Notes: a model not told the origin generated them from the sequence alone. A stretch of DNA of 64,000 bases from Streptomyces spinoverrucosus (GCF_006539505.1 NZ_BJND01000020.1:1-64000); one strand, 5' to 3'; shown: positions 1-8,305, counted from the stretch's first letter. Made by a program: numbers and translations.

Positions 1-267
1 AGTTGCCGCTTTGGCGACCAGCCAGTTCGCGGTCCCGGTCACTTTCACCCCGAACTTAACCTGCACCTCACCCGGCTGCAGGGCCTAGACCTGCTCCAGC
101 ACCGCCCGCGCACCTTCCACGGCTGGTGCCACGGCCTCGCGAATCTTGCCGACGATCTGCTCAGAGCCGACCTGATGCCACTCATCGGTTGGTTCGATCT
201 CGAACCGGACCTCGGTTCCGCCCTCGACCTCGTACGACACGACCTGCGACGCCACGTGTCCCCCCAT
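1..267 (-). pseudogene. Trypco1-type (CU044_2847 family) small protein, broken by a nonsense codon
   Basis: Reading leftwards from an ATG at 267, preceded by the purine-rich GGAAAGAG, the protein begins MGGHVASQVVSYEVEGG and runs to VLEQV. An in-frame TAG at 85-87 follows. The same frame then continues open as ALQPGEVQVKFGVKVTG and TANWLVAKAAT to the window edge, which is the usual C-terminal half of the trypsin-co-occurring domain 1 family. The stop therefore cuts one domain in two. Trypco1 proteins are small partners of trypsin-like proteases and CHAT or NTPase proteins in proposed actinobacterial conflict systems. A CHAT-like remnant lies just upstream on the same strand. The family call is by recognition of the motif pattern. 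Confidence 0.6.
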
Positions 268-394
268 CGCTCTTTCCGACCTCAACGTAACAACGCAGCT
301 TATCCCCAGCCCAGTTGCCACGGACCCGCAAAGGAACATCGAGGTCGCCTGGGCAGGCCTCCGTGCGTGACAGCGATGCCGTCGTCCCTTCAGG

Positions 395-665
395 TGATGG
401 CGTCACAACTGTTGCAATGGTTGTGCTCGGGATCTCTTGGTACAGCGCCTCACCGATCGCGCTCTGGGCGCGGTGGATCCGGGTGGCACCATCCTCAGAC
501 GTGGCGGCCCAGCTCTCCCGTAGTTCTCGTGGTACCAGCGCAGGTCCTCCGGGAGGAACCGGTCGACCCTAGGCCGGAAGGACGGTAACGCGGTCGCCGT
601 CCCAATCGAGTTCGACCACCCGGGCACCGTCCCGATTTCGGTGGTGATGCGCAGCGTCGGCACAC
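395..665 (-). pseudogene. Remnant of a CHAT-domain protein N-terminal region, multiply frameshifted
   Basis: Three minus-strand frames read in succession give recognisable pieces: VPTLRITTEIG, then VVELDWDGDRVTVLP, then FLPEDLRWYHENY, then RESWAATSEDGATRIHRAQS. This order (a beta-strand pair, an EDLRWY segment, then a helix with RAQSAIGEALY) resembles the region that precedes the CHAT protease domain in many actinobacterial proteins. No single frame carries it, so at least three indels are needed, and no CHAT catalytic domain follows. The fragment belongs with the trypco1 remnant at 1-267. The identification is from memory of the family and is moderate at best. Confidence 0.4.
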
Positions 666-965
666 GCTCTTCCTTCCAGGCACTCCGAAACCGGGCCACA
701 CGAGTCCTTGATCTATCCCGCTGCTGGCGGACGCCTCACGAGATCAGGCGTCCGCCAGCAGGGTGGCGAGGAGCAGAACGGGAGCGGTAGGTCGTTGCTC
801 CAGGCCATCCTGGCCGCATTCGCATTCGACCTGGGATGCGGGCCTCTACGGCGCGCCCCTTACCTGATCGGGTGATAGCGCAACACTTGTTGCACGCGGT
901 AGCGTACTTCGCACTGCCGCTGAGCTGCACTGATCCTCACCGGATCACGCTGCACGACAGTTGAC
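666..965. other. Non-coding or decayed stretch
   Basis: No reading frame here resembles a known family and none has a convincing start. It separates the CHAT-like remnant from the LexA remnant and is probably decayed coding DNA. Confidence 0.4.
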
Positions 966-1125
966 CCCGCTAGAAGCGACGATGTCCCCGTGGTCGGCGC
1001 TGTCCTGGCGGCGTACGGTCACGATGTCGCCGTCACAGATCGCCGCGTCGATCATCGAGTCGCCGGACACCTGAAACCGACGAGTTCGCCGAATCCCAGA
1101 GGACTTTTCCTGGGAACGTGTGGTG
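966..1125 (-). pseudogene. LexA (S24 peptidase) C-terminal fragment
   Basis: The minus strand encodes [17 protein letters not shown] followed by [18 protein letters not shown]. This is the LexA self-cleavage domain around its catalytic serine ([13 protein letters not shown]) and the strand after it. One frame away and just upstream sits [15 protein letters not shown], the segment that normally precedes it, so a single-base indel separates the two. There is no N-terminal winged helix, no catalytic lysine region and no full C-terminus. The fragment is a dead piece of lexA or a LexA-like regulator, and cannot act as a repressor. Confidence 0.65.
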
Positions 1126-1415
1126 AATCGGCCCCTACGGCATTGAGCCTGGCGTGGGTTCCGGTCTCAGGTGCCCAGCAGCCGCATCACACAGGCCGGT
1201 GGGGAACTCGCCGCCCAGACCACCCGGCGCGTGACCTCCCCTGAGTGCGGACACCGCCCCCACGGCACAAAATGGCTGAAACAATCACATATTCCTACCA
1301 ACCCCACCCGCATCACCCTCTTGACAGGTGACGCATTGGATTAACAGTCTCGTCACCAGTCGAACAGGTGACGGGATCTCGTCCCCGAAACCCCACACGA
1401 AAACGGACACCCCAC

Positions 1416-1892
1416 ATGGACCTCAAGTTCGAACTTCTCGTCGTCCCCGTCTCCGACGTCGACCGCGCCAAAGCCTTCTACGAGAAGGCCGGCTTCCATC
1501 TCGACGTCGACGAAGCCCCCCACGACGGCTGGCGCCTCGTCCACCTCACCCCGCCCGGCTCCGAAGCCTCCATCATCATCGGCAAGGGCCTCACCCCCGC
1601 CGCCCCCGGCTCCTACCAGGGCCTCTACCTCATCGTCACCGACATCGAGGAAGCCCGCACCAACCTCATCAACCGCGGCATCGACGTCAGCGACATCTTC
1701 CACGACGCCAACGGCCTCCTCTACCACGGCCACGACAACGGCCAGGTCACCCACCACGCCGAAGGCGGCCAGGAACGACTCGCCGGCCCCCACCCCGACC
1801 GCACCTCCTACGCCTCCTACGCCACCTTCACCGACCCCGACGGCAACGGCTGGGTCCTCCAGGAAATCACCCAGCGCCTCCCCGGCCGCTAA
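1416..1892 (+). CDS. VOC family (glyoxalase/bleomycin resistance-like) protein
   Basis: This 158-residue protein starts MDLKFELLVVPVSDVDRAKA and has the paired beta-alpha-beta-beta-beta modules of the vicinal oxygen chelate superfamily: the N-terminal VVPVSDVDRAKAFYEKAGF strand-helix, a middle GLYLIVTDIEEARTNL module, and the C-terminal YATFTDPDGNGWVLQEI strand with a conserved Glu near the end. VOC proteins bind a divalent metal and act as lyases, dioxygenases or antibiotic-binding proteins; the substrate cannot be told here. An upstream in-frame start exists at 1368, but the family begins at the M at 1416, with GGA a little upstream. It is bounded by remnants on the left and an IS21 end on the right, with no operon partners. 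Confidence 0.8.
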   Translation: MDLKFELLVVPVSDVDRAKAFYEKAGFHLDVDEAPHDGWRLVHLTPPGSEASIIIGKGLTPAAPGSYQGLYLIVTDIEEARTNLINRGIDVSDIFHDANGLLYHGHDNGQVTHHAEGGQERLAGPHPDRTSYASYATFTDPDGNGWVLQEITQRLPGR

Positions 1893-1910
1893 ACACCACA
1901 CCCCATGTCG

Positions 1911-1949
1911 GCGTACACCTGAACGTCCCCAGCCGCGTACGGATGAACG
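1911..1949. repeat. IS21-like left-end direct repeats
   Basis: Two 15-bp copies, GCGTACACCTGAACG at 1911-1925 and GCGTACGGATGAACG at 1935-1949, lie 24 bp apart. IS21 elements carry such multiple terminal repeats as transposase binding sites. Confidence 0.6.
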
Positions 1950-2024
1950 CGGCCAGTTTCTGATGCGTTGAGGAGTATCGATCGGCACTCTGCTGCTTGG
2001 TCGGTATAGGGCGGCGGAGGGCGG

Positions 2025-3449
2025 TTGACGGTGGTCTTGGATCCGCATCGCTGGTTGGAACTGCGGCGTTTCCGTGGCCTGTTGGAGTCCGGGGCGATGA
2101 GTCTGTCGGAGATTGCCCGGGAGACGGGTCTTGACCGGAAGACGGTCCGGAAGTACCTCTCGGTCGCGGGACCGGCGACCCCGCCGCGTCGGTCTGCGAA
2201 CGGACGGTCCCTGGCGAGAGTGATCGACGAGTTCGCGCCGCTGATCGACTCGATGCTGCGGGCTGAGGTCCTGATGAAGGCGTCGGTGATCCACGCGCGG
2301 CTGGCTGCTAAGTACGGCTTTACCGGCAACTACCAGCGCGTCAAGCTCTACGTTCAGGAAGCCCGTCCCAGGATCGCCGAGGAACTCGGCATCACCCCGA
2401 AGGAACTGGCGGGCATGCATCGCCGGTTCGAGGTGATCCCCGGGGCCCAGGCCCAGGTGGACTGGGGCGACGAGGGCAAAATCCTCGCCCACATGGGCAT
2501 TGCGAAGGTCTACTCCTTCCACATGACGCTGTCGTACTCCCGGGACCCGTTCTGCTGCTTCACCACCAGCCAGGACCTGCAGACCTTCTTCGACTGCCAC
2601 CGCCGGGCTTTTGCCCACTTCGGCGGGGTCCCGATGACGATCGTCTACGACCGCACCAAGACCGTCGTCCGCCGCCACGTCGCCCCCGGCGAGGCGGTCC
2701 CGCTGCACCCGGAAGCGGTCGGCTTCGCCGGCCACTACGACTTCGACATCGACGTCCTGGCCGCCTACCGGCCCACCGGCAAAGGCCGCGTCGAACGCCA
2801 GGTCCTCATCGTCCGCGACCACGTTCTGTCCGGACGGGCCTTCTCCTCCACCGAGGAGATGGATGCGGCCTTCGCCGCCTGGGTGCCGCAGCGTCGGGCC
2901 CAGATCCACAAGACTCACCGGGAAGTCATCGGCGAGCGTGCGGCCCGCGACCACGCGGCTCTCAGGCCGCTGCCGCCGACTCCGTATCTGGTGGCCGAAC
3001 GGCACCTGCGGCCGGTCGGCAAGGACTGCCTGGTCGCCTTCGGCGGCAACCTCTACTCGGTGCCCGCCCGCAAGGTCCGTCCCCGCCAACTGATCGAGGT
3101 CCGGGCCACGAAGTCGCAGGTCATGCTGCACTCGACCGTCGCGGATGCCGGTGGCGAGACGCTGCTGGCCATGCACCAGCGGGCCGTCGGCCGCGGTGTC
3201 CGCGTCGTCGAGGAGACGCACTGGGACGGCCTGCCCACCGGCAAAGGTCGCAGGACCACCACTGGTGACGTCCCGCCCCGGCCCCGTCACGAACGGCCAC
3301 TGGGCGAGGAGGCCGGACCCTTGCAGGCCCTGCTGAACCGAGCCGCGGCCACCCGGGTCGAGGTCAGCCGCCGTCCGCTGTCGGTCTATGACGAACTGAC
3401 CGGCACCCGCCCCTTCACCACCCACCCGAGCACGAGGAAAACGTCTTGA
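2025..3449 (+). CDS. istA: IS21-like transposase IstA
   Basis: This is a 474-residue DDE transposase, the usual IstA length. The N-terminus has a helix-turn-helix (SLSEIARETGLDRKTVRKYL, residues about 26-45). The RNase H-fold core has its first Asp in AQVDWGDEG (about residue 143), the second in MTIVYDRTK, and the GRVER region before the third acidic residue. The C-terminal Mu-like beta-barrel segment (LVAFGGNLYSVPARKV) follows. The start is TTG at 2025. It overlaps istB by 4 bp (3446-3449), typical translational coupling. The gene appears intact, but the element lacks a complete istB. Confidence 0.9.
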   Translation: MTVVLDPHRWLELRRFRGLLESGAMSLSEIARETGLDRKTVRKYLSVAGPATPPRRSANGRSLARVIDEFAPLIDSMLRAEVLMKASVIHARLAAKYGFTGNYQRVKLYVQEARPRIAEELGITPKELAGMHRRFEVIPGAQAQVDWGDEGKILAHMGIAKVYSFHMTLSYSRDPFCCFTTSQDLQTFFDCHRRAFAHFGGVPMTIVYDRTKTVVRRHVAPGEAVPLHPEAVGFAGHYDFDIDVLAAYRPTGKGRVERQVLIVRDHVLSGRAFSSTEEMDAAFAAWVPQRRAQIHKTHREVIGERAARDHAALRPLPPTPYLVAERHLRPVGKDCLVAFGGNLYSVPARKVRPRQLIEVRATKSQVMLHSTVADAGGETLLAMHQRAVGRGVRVVEETHWDGLPTGKGRRTTTGDVPPRPRHERPLGEEAGPLQALLNRAAATRVEVSRRPLSVYDELTGTRPFTTHPSTRKTS

Positions 3450-3862
3450 GCGAGCTGGTCAGCACCCGCATCCGCAGCACGGCCGGCAAGCTCGGCCTGC
3501 CCCACCTGACCGAATCCATCAACGAGTACATCCGGCGGGCCGACGAAGGGAAGATGGGCTACCTCGACTTCCTTGACCTGGTGCTGTCCGAGGAACTCGC
3601 CATCCGCGACGACCGCCGCTTCCGGCAGGGCCTGCGGCTGTCGAGGCTGCCGCACCACAAGACGTTGGACGAGTACGACTTCGCCTTTCAGCCCGACCTC
3701 GACCCGCGCAAGGTCAAGGACCTGGCCACCCTGCCCTTCGTGGAGGCCAAGGCGAACGCCGCCCTGCTCGGCCCACCCGGTGTCGGCAAAACGCACATCG
3801 CCGTTGCCCTCGCGGTCGCCGCCTGCCGGGCCGGCTACTCGATCTACTTCACCAGCCTCGCG
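3446..3862 (+). pseudogene. istB: Truncated IS21 helper ATPase IstB
   Basis: The frame begins MSELVSTRIRSTAGKLG and keeps the IstB N-terminal domain, the FDFAFQP-like segment (EYDFAFQPDLDP) and the Walker A motif GPPGVGKTH (about residues 113-121). It runs to YSIYFTSL and then leaves the family: the next residues (AQWRPPST...) come from reading yceI DNA out of frame until a stop at 3901. Walker B, sensor and C-terminal regions are absent, so the ATPase cannot function. Confidence 0.85.
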
Positions 3863-3865
3863 CAG

Positions 3866-4152
3866 TGGCGACCACCTTCGACGCCGAGGAGTTCCCGCTG
3901 ATGAGCTTCCGCAAGTACCGCGTGATCGGCGACCTCACAATTAACAACGTGACGAAGCCGCTCTCGATCGACCTGGAGCTCAACGGCACGGCCGCGGACC
4001 CTTACGGCAACGAGCGCGTCGGCTTCGAGGGCTCGGCCGAGATCCTGCGCTCCGAGGGGGGCCTGACCTGCAACGCGGTCCTGGAGGCCGGCGGCGTGAT
4101 GATCAGCGACAAGGTGAAGCTGAACTTCGACATCTCCGCGATCGAGACCGTT
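3866..4152 (+). pseudogene. C-terminal half of a YceI family protein
   Basis: The plus-strand frame reads FDAEEFPLMSFRK, YRVIGDLTINNVTKPLSIDL, DPYGNERVGFEGSAEI and ends KVKLNFDISAIETV. This is the second half of a YceI lipocalin-like beta-barrel, a family that binds polyisoprenoids or amphiphiles. The N-terminal strands are missing, replaced by the broken istB. Residues that normally sit between the MSFRS-type strand and the RVTGDLT strand also look deleted. Downstream it runs straight into ISAs1 transposase sequence. It is a relic with no start of its own. Confidence 0.75.
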
Positions 4153-4153
4153 G

Positions 4154-4690
4154 GTGGTTGCCAAGACCCAGCGAGACGGCCGCCTTCCGCCCGCTGCTGG
4201 GATCCTCGATTTGGCCGGCGCCGTGGTCGCCTTCGACGCCCTGCACAGCGTCAAGGGCCAGGTGCGCCGTCCGATGCGGTAGAAGAAAGCAACTACATCG
4301 CGGTGATCGAGGAAATCAGCCGACCGTGTTGGCATAGTCAAGGCCCCGCCCTGGAACAGGTGCCCGTAGTGCACGCTGTCTCCGGGAGTGGGCACGGGCG
4401 GCGGGAGCCCGCTCGATCAAGACCATGGCTGTCGCGGCGAAGCTGAGCGGGATCGCTTCCCTCAAGCGCGGCTCGCCTTGCGCACCCAACGGCGCTGACA
4501 GGAGAGCGCCGAGTGCAGACACGGGAGACGGTCTACGACTTCACAAGTCGCCATACCCACGAGGCCAGCCCGCCGACCCGGGCGGATACATGCGCGGACC
4601 GGAACGAGGACTCCAGCTGCCATGTCAGGGATGCCGAGCGATCCGGGACGCATCCGAACACGCCTCTGGATCTGGGGCATCACCGCCAGC
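4154..4690 (+). pseudogene. ISAs1-like transposase remnant (central and C-terminal part)
   Basis: Pieces in changing frames give an ISAs1-family order: LDLAGAVVAFDALHSVKGQV with a catalytic-type Asp, then NYIAVIEE, then VPVVHAVSGSGHGRRE, then RETVYDFTSRHTHEASP, then GGYMRG and CHVRDAE, the degenerate form of RGHWGIENSLHHVRD. The usual family motifs (ALHTQ, HYIAVIK, GHGRRE.R.IK, RGHWGIEN) can all be located, but several frameshifts and a TAG stop after VRRPMR interrupt them. The N-terminus is absent. Both flanks are other broken genes. Confidence 0.6.
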
Positions 4691-4696
4691 CCGCTC

Positions 4697-5311
4697 CTAT
4701 CGGGAACTTGGAACCGCCCTGGTCGCCTGGCCGATCAACATTTCGGCAAGTTCCCGGGCATCCTGGTACGGAAGCGTGTCGTTGAGCGAGGTGGAGAGGG
4801 CTCGGGCGCCCTCGAACAGCAAGGCGAGCTGCCGTCCGAGGGTTTCGGGCTGGTGCGCGCCTGCCTCGGCGGCGGTTTTGATCAGACGCTCGGTGAACTC
4901 TCTTTTGTGACGCTCGACCAGTGCTGCGGCCTCGGGCATCGTCCCGGCCGCTTCGACGGTGGCGTTGTGCAGTGGACAGCCGCGTACGACCTTTGCTGGC
5001 GGCGAGTCGGCGAACAGTGCCAAGAGACGCTCGCGCGCGCTGAGGTCGCTGCGCTCCAGAACGGTCTCGAGGTGCACGGGCCCCTCCGAGTCCGACTCGA
5101 CACGTTGCAAGTAGGCGCTGACCAATGCCTCCTTGCTAGGGAAGTGCTGGTAGAACGTGCGAGTCGACACGTGCGCCACGTCTGTCAGCTTCGCGATACC
5201 GGTGACGTGTATGCCGTCGCGCGCGAACAGTTCGACCGCGGCGCGCAGGATGCGCTCCCGCGCCCCGCGCCCGCCTCGAGGGGTACCGGCCGTTGTTTTA
5301 CTCGTTGCCAT
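4697..5311 (-). CDS. TetR family transcriptional repressor
   Basis: The 204-residue protein has an N-terminal TetR helix-turn-helix (RERILRAAVELFARDGIHVT, then STRTFYQHFPSKEALVSAYL, residues about 18-65) and a helical ligand-binding domain containing the GCPLHNATVEAAG segment common in TetR_C subgroups. It starts at the ATG at 5311. Two near-identical 22-bp palindromes (5317-5338 and 5366-5387) lie immediately upstream, between it and the divergent amidase gene. The likely job is autoregulation plus control of that amidase. The ligand is unknown. Confidence 0.9.
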   Translation of the reverse strand: MATSKTTAGTPRGGRGARERILRAAVELFARDGIHVTGIAKLTDVAHVSTRTFYQHFPSKEALVSAYLQRVESDSEGPVHLETVLERSDLSARERLLALFADSPPAKVVRGCPLHNATVEAAGTMPEAAALVERHKREFTERLIKTAAEAGAHQPETLGRQLALLFEGARALSTSLNDTLPYQDARELAEMLIGQATRAVPSSR

Positions 5312-5316
5312 GCCGC

Positions 5317-5338
5317 AAGTATACCGATCGCTTTACTT
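5317..5338. promoter_or_regulatory. Palindromic TetR operator, site 1
   Basis: The 22-bp site has the form AAGTA-TACCGATCGCTT-TACTT; its two halves match in 18 of 22 positions around a central CGATCG. It begins 6 bp upstream of the TetR start codon, so a bound repressor would block that gene's transcription. Confidence 0.7.
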
Positions 5339-5365
5339 CCCCCGCGGGGCGTGCTACGTTCGACG

Positions 5366-5387
5366 AAGTACAGCGATCACTTTACTT
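5366..5387. promoter_or_regulatory. Palindromic TetR operator, site 2
   Basis: The site AAGTA-CAGCGATCACTT-TACTT matches site 1 at most positions and lies 49 bp from it, centre to centre. That spacing (under five helical turns) would suit two dimers over divergent promoters for the TetR and amidase genes. Confidence 0.7.
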
Positions 5388-5559
5388 GTGAGGGTTTCGC
5401 GCACTACCTGAACGCCGGCTCGTCTGGCGATTCTGTTGGCGGCTGCCCTTGCGATCGGATCGCGTACGGCGGCTCGGCTGTTGACCGGGCCGGTCAGGTT
5501 GATCAGGAGGCCACTGCCGCGGCCGTGCGGGAACAGGCCGGATCTAAGAGAGGTAATCC

Positions 5560-7020
5560 ATGCAGGACAAGGAAGCCTCCGTCGGCGCGGTGCCGGCGGG
5601 AGACAATGAACTGACCGAACTCGGTGTAGCGGCCGCAGCCGCCGCAATTCGTGACGGCGACATTACGTCCGAGGCGTACTCGGCCGCACTTCTGCGGCGT
5701 GCGCGGCAATATTCCGATCTGAATTCCTTCATTACGATAGATGAATCCGCCGTGCTGTCCGCGGCCAGAGAAGCGGACAAGGCGCGCGCGGCGGGTTCCA
5801 GCGCTCCTTTCCTTGGCGTCCCCATCGGAGTGAAGGACAGTTACTCAACGCGTGATCTCCCCACAACGCTCGGCGTAAAAACCCTGGAAGGTTTCACGCC
5901 AGCCGGAGACGCCGATGTTGTCGGCGCAGTCAAAAATGCCGGTGGTATCGTCTTCGGCAAGAACAATCTCGTTGAGATGTCCTGGGGGCTGACTGGAAAC
6001 AACAGCCGCTATGGGCAGGTGAAGAATCCCTACGGCCGCGCACACGTGCCGGGAGGGTCTTCGAGCGGCGCCGGAGCGTCTGTCGCGGCCCGCATCGTGC
6101 CTGCGGCACTGGGCGGCGACACGGTCGGCTCCATCAGAGTGCCCGCGTCACTGTCTGGCGTGGTGGGCTTCAAGCCGACCACGGGACGGTGGCCGAGTCG
6201 TGGCATCGCGCCGGTTTCGCACACGCTCGACACGGCAGGGATCCTGGCGCGCAGCGTGGATGACGCCGCGCTGATCGACCAGGTCGTCACGAATGATGTA
6301 GCCGCTCCCCTTTCTGATCGTTCCGATCTGCAGGGGGCGAGGTTCGCTTACGCTCCCAGGCAGCACATGGAGCTGATCGATCCTGACATCGAAAAGCATT
6401 TCCAGAGTGCGCTCCTGCGCCTGCAGGACGCTGGTGCCGAAGTTGTCGAGATCGACCTCGGCGAGGATTATTCCACGCTAACGGATCGGATAGCATGGAA
6501 CCTGTTCTTCCGTGAGACGATGGAAGCGGTGACAGATTTCCTTTGCCAGAACAACTTCCCCGTTTCTTTCGATGAGATTTACCACGATCTCAAGCCGGAA
6601 CTCAAGGGAGCGTGGGATCATCTCGTCCTGCCGAGCGGACAGGGCTATATTTCGCAGGAGGCCTACGAGGCGACACTGTCCGTCGATCGCCCGGAACTCC
6701 AGCGCCGACTCGGTAAGGTATTCACGCGCAGCGGCTTCGATGCGCTGCTCTTCCCGACGACGCCCAGCCCCGCACCGCTGATCGAGCAGCGGTCGATGTT
6801 CACAGTCGCGGGCGAAGAGGTCCGTGACCTGTTTCTCGCGAAGAACACCGTTCCCGCCAGTGGAGCCGGCCTGCCGGGCATCAGCATCCCCATTGGTCTG
6901 ACCGGACAGGGCCTGCCCATCGGGCTCGAAATCGACGGCGCACATGGTCATGACAGGAAGCTCCTTGATCTGGCACGTCGAGTGGAGTCCGTCTTCGACA
7001 CCCTGCCCGCGCCCGCGTAA
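5560..7020 (+). CDS. Amidase signature family hydrolase (indoleacetamide/mandelamide hydrolase-like)
   Basis: The 486-residue enzyme has the amidase signature Ser-cisSer-Lys triad region: the Lys in FLGVPIGVKDSYS (about residue 90), the Gly-Ser-rich loop PGGSSSGAGASVAARIVPAA (about 164-183), and the nucleophile segment GDTVGSIRVPASLSGVVGFK. The usual DTGGS motif reads DTVGS, a conservative change beside the nucleophile. The stretch PSRGIAPVSHTLDTAGILAR is typical of indoleacetamide hydrolase-like amidases, which release ammonia from a primary amide. GAGAGG precedes the ATG. The first third is clearly AT-richer than neighbouring genes, suggesting horizontal transfer. The divergent TetR and its two operators probably control it. 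Confidence 0.85.
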   Translation: MQDKEASVGAVPAGDNELTELGVAAAAAAIRDGDITSEAYSAALLRRARQYSDLNSFITIDESAVLSAAREADKARAAGSSAPFLGVPIGVKDSYSTRDLPTTLGVKTLEGFTPAGDADVVGAVKNAGGIVFGKNNLVEMSWGLTGNNSRYGQVKNPYGRAHVPGGSSSGAGASVAARIVPAALGGDTVGSIRVPASLSGVVGFKPTTGRWPSRGIAPVSHTLDTAGILARSVDDAALIDQVVTNDVAAPLSDRSDLQGARFAYAPRQHMELIDPDIEKHFQSALLRLQDAGAEVVEIDLGEDYSTLTDRIAWNLFFRETMEAVTDFLCQNNFPVSFDEIYHDLKPELKGAWDHLVLPSGQGYISQEAYEATLSVDRPELQRRLGKVFTRSGFDALLFPTTPSPAPLIEQRSMFTVAGEEVRDLFLAKNTVPASGAGLPGISIPIGLTGQGLPIGLEIDGAHGHDRKLLDLARRVESVFDTLPAPA

Positions 7021-7680
7021 AGGTACGCGCGACGCCGCCTCACATGGAGTCATCCGGGCGAACAGCAGTCCGGAACCCATGACTCAAGCGGCGCCCCGGC
7101 GACCGGTGCTCAGCGACATTTCGAGTACCGCCTGACCAGGGTGGTTCCGGGGCTGTGCGGCTGGTCGGGTTGTGATCGGTTGAGGCACATAACAGGGCAG
7201 GCACCGGCTGCGTGATCATTTGGGCGTCTAAGCCCGATGATCAGGAGGTGGCCTAGTGCCTGCCCTGTCCTCTCCCGTCCCCCGCCCTGGTGAACCTGGG
7301 TCCGGCGGACACCGGCCGGATCGCCGATCCGTGCTTCCGTAAGGTGCCGGTGCCGACCACAGGTGGGAAGGACCGGTGAAGCCCTGGCCTGGGCCGCCCT
7401 GCTGGGGTTGCTGGCGTAGCGGAAGAGCCCTATCGCCGCCGCTGTAGCCGTCCGCACCCCACACTCCCGGGCCGACGGCCACTCCGTGGCCACCGGAAGC
7501 CTCCAGGCCGCGCTCTACTGTCTCTCCGGCCCTCGGGCTGCCCTGCTGGGCGTCTCACTGAACCTCTTTCATCCTGTGCTGGAGGGTGAAATGGCTGGTC
7601 AGCGGGCGTGGTGACGAGGCAGGGCCCCTCGTCGTTGGCGTGGTGATTCCACTCAGCACACCGGCGACCGAAGGGACCCT
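7021..7680. other. Intergenic or decayed sequence between amidase and transposase
   Basis: No intact gene is visible. The stretch has a nested inverted repeat (7193-7267), then AGGAGG at 7243-7248 before a GTG at 7256 that opens only a short frame (VPALSSPVPRPGEPG...) reaching a stop. A longer plus-strand frame further on (GEALAWAALLGLLA, stop, RKSPIAAAVAVRTPHS) is interrupted. It looks like the decayed end of an insertion element, but no family can be assigned. Confidence 0.4.
7193..7267. repeat. Nested inverted repeat (long hairpin)
   Basis: Outer arms CAGGGCAGGCAC (7193-7204) and GTGCCTGCCCTG (7256-7267) are perfect complements. Inside them GATCAT/ATGATC (7214-7219, 7237-7242) and GGGC/GCCC (7222-7225, 7232-7235) form a second stem. 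The right arm contains a GTG with AGGAGG just before it, so the structure could hide a translation start. Confidence 0.6.
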
Positions 7681-8305
7681 GTGGTTCCGTATCCTGCCAT
7701 GCTCGATGTCCCGTATGAGCTCGTTGAGCATGTTGCCTGGCTGCTGTACGAGCATCGCCAGGCCCGTAACATCCGGTGGCGCAAGCTCGGCTGTTTCCAG
7801 CAGGCGTTGCTCACGCTGGTCCATCTGCGCACGCAAGAACGAGACGTTCTCGCAGCTCGGAGCCGGTTTCGGGATATCCCAGACCACCGCCTGGCGATAC
7901 GTCAACGAGGCCCTGGACGTTCTGGCTTCCTGGGCGCCCGGCCTCCATGAAGCGCTCACCGGCCTCGGTGAGGGCGACCACGTCATCGTTGACGGCACCC
8001 TGATCCCCATCGACCGGTTCCGCGCGGACGAGCCGTACTACTCGATGAAACACCGCCGGAACGGGATGAACGTGCAGGTCATCGCCCGCCCGGACGGCAC
8101 GCCACTGTGGTTCTCCCGCGCGACGCCGGGCCGCACCCACGACCTGACCGCGGCCCGGGCCCACGGCATCGTCCAGGCTTGCCTGACCCGGCAGATCCTC
8201 GTTCTCGCGGGCCGCGCCTATCAGGGCGCCGGCGCCACGTTCCGCACCCCGTACTACCACCACCGCGAACAGCCCGAGCACTACCAGCAGTTCAACCGCG
8301 ACCAT
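7681..8305 (+). pseudogene. IS5-like (DDE_Tnp_4) transposase, frameshifted and catalytically altered
   Basis: The N-terminal part (VVPYPAMLDVPYELVEHVAW to LLTLVHLR) is in one frame. The rest (KNETFSQLGAGFGISQTTAW to the PYYHHREQPEHYQQFNRDH segment) is in another, because of a 4-bp ACGC insertion at about 7831-7834. The core keeps the first Asp (HVIVDGTLIPIDR), but the second, normally LADRAYQG, reads LAGRAYQG (GGC at 8210-8212). After NRDH the frame enters unrelated IS21 left-end DNA, so the C-terminal catalytic Glu region is missing. It is dead by three independent lesions. Confidence 0.8.

Larger units (their letters stand above)
1905..3862 (+). mobile_element. IS21-like element 1, right part deleted
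   Basis: The element carries istA followed by istB in the standard overlapping order. Its left end has IS21-type multiple terminal repeats just after the VOC gene. The right part is missing: istB stops at about 3862 where a YceI-gene fragment begins. The loss of both the istB 3' end and the yceI 5' end implies a deletion running from the element into its neighbour, so the element cannot transpose by itself. Confidence 0.75.

Noticed and set aside
1353..3425. Long minus-strand open frame opposite istA and the VOC gene
   Set aside because: Composition is a reverse reading of high-GC codons, without family motifs; both plus-strand genes are recognisable.
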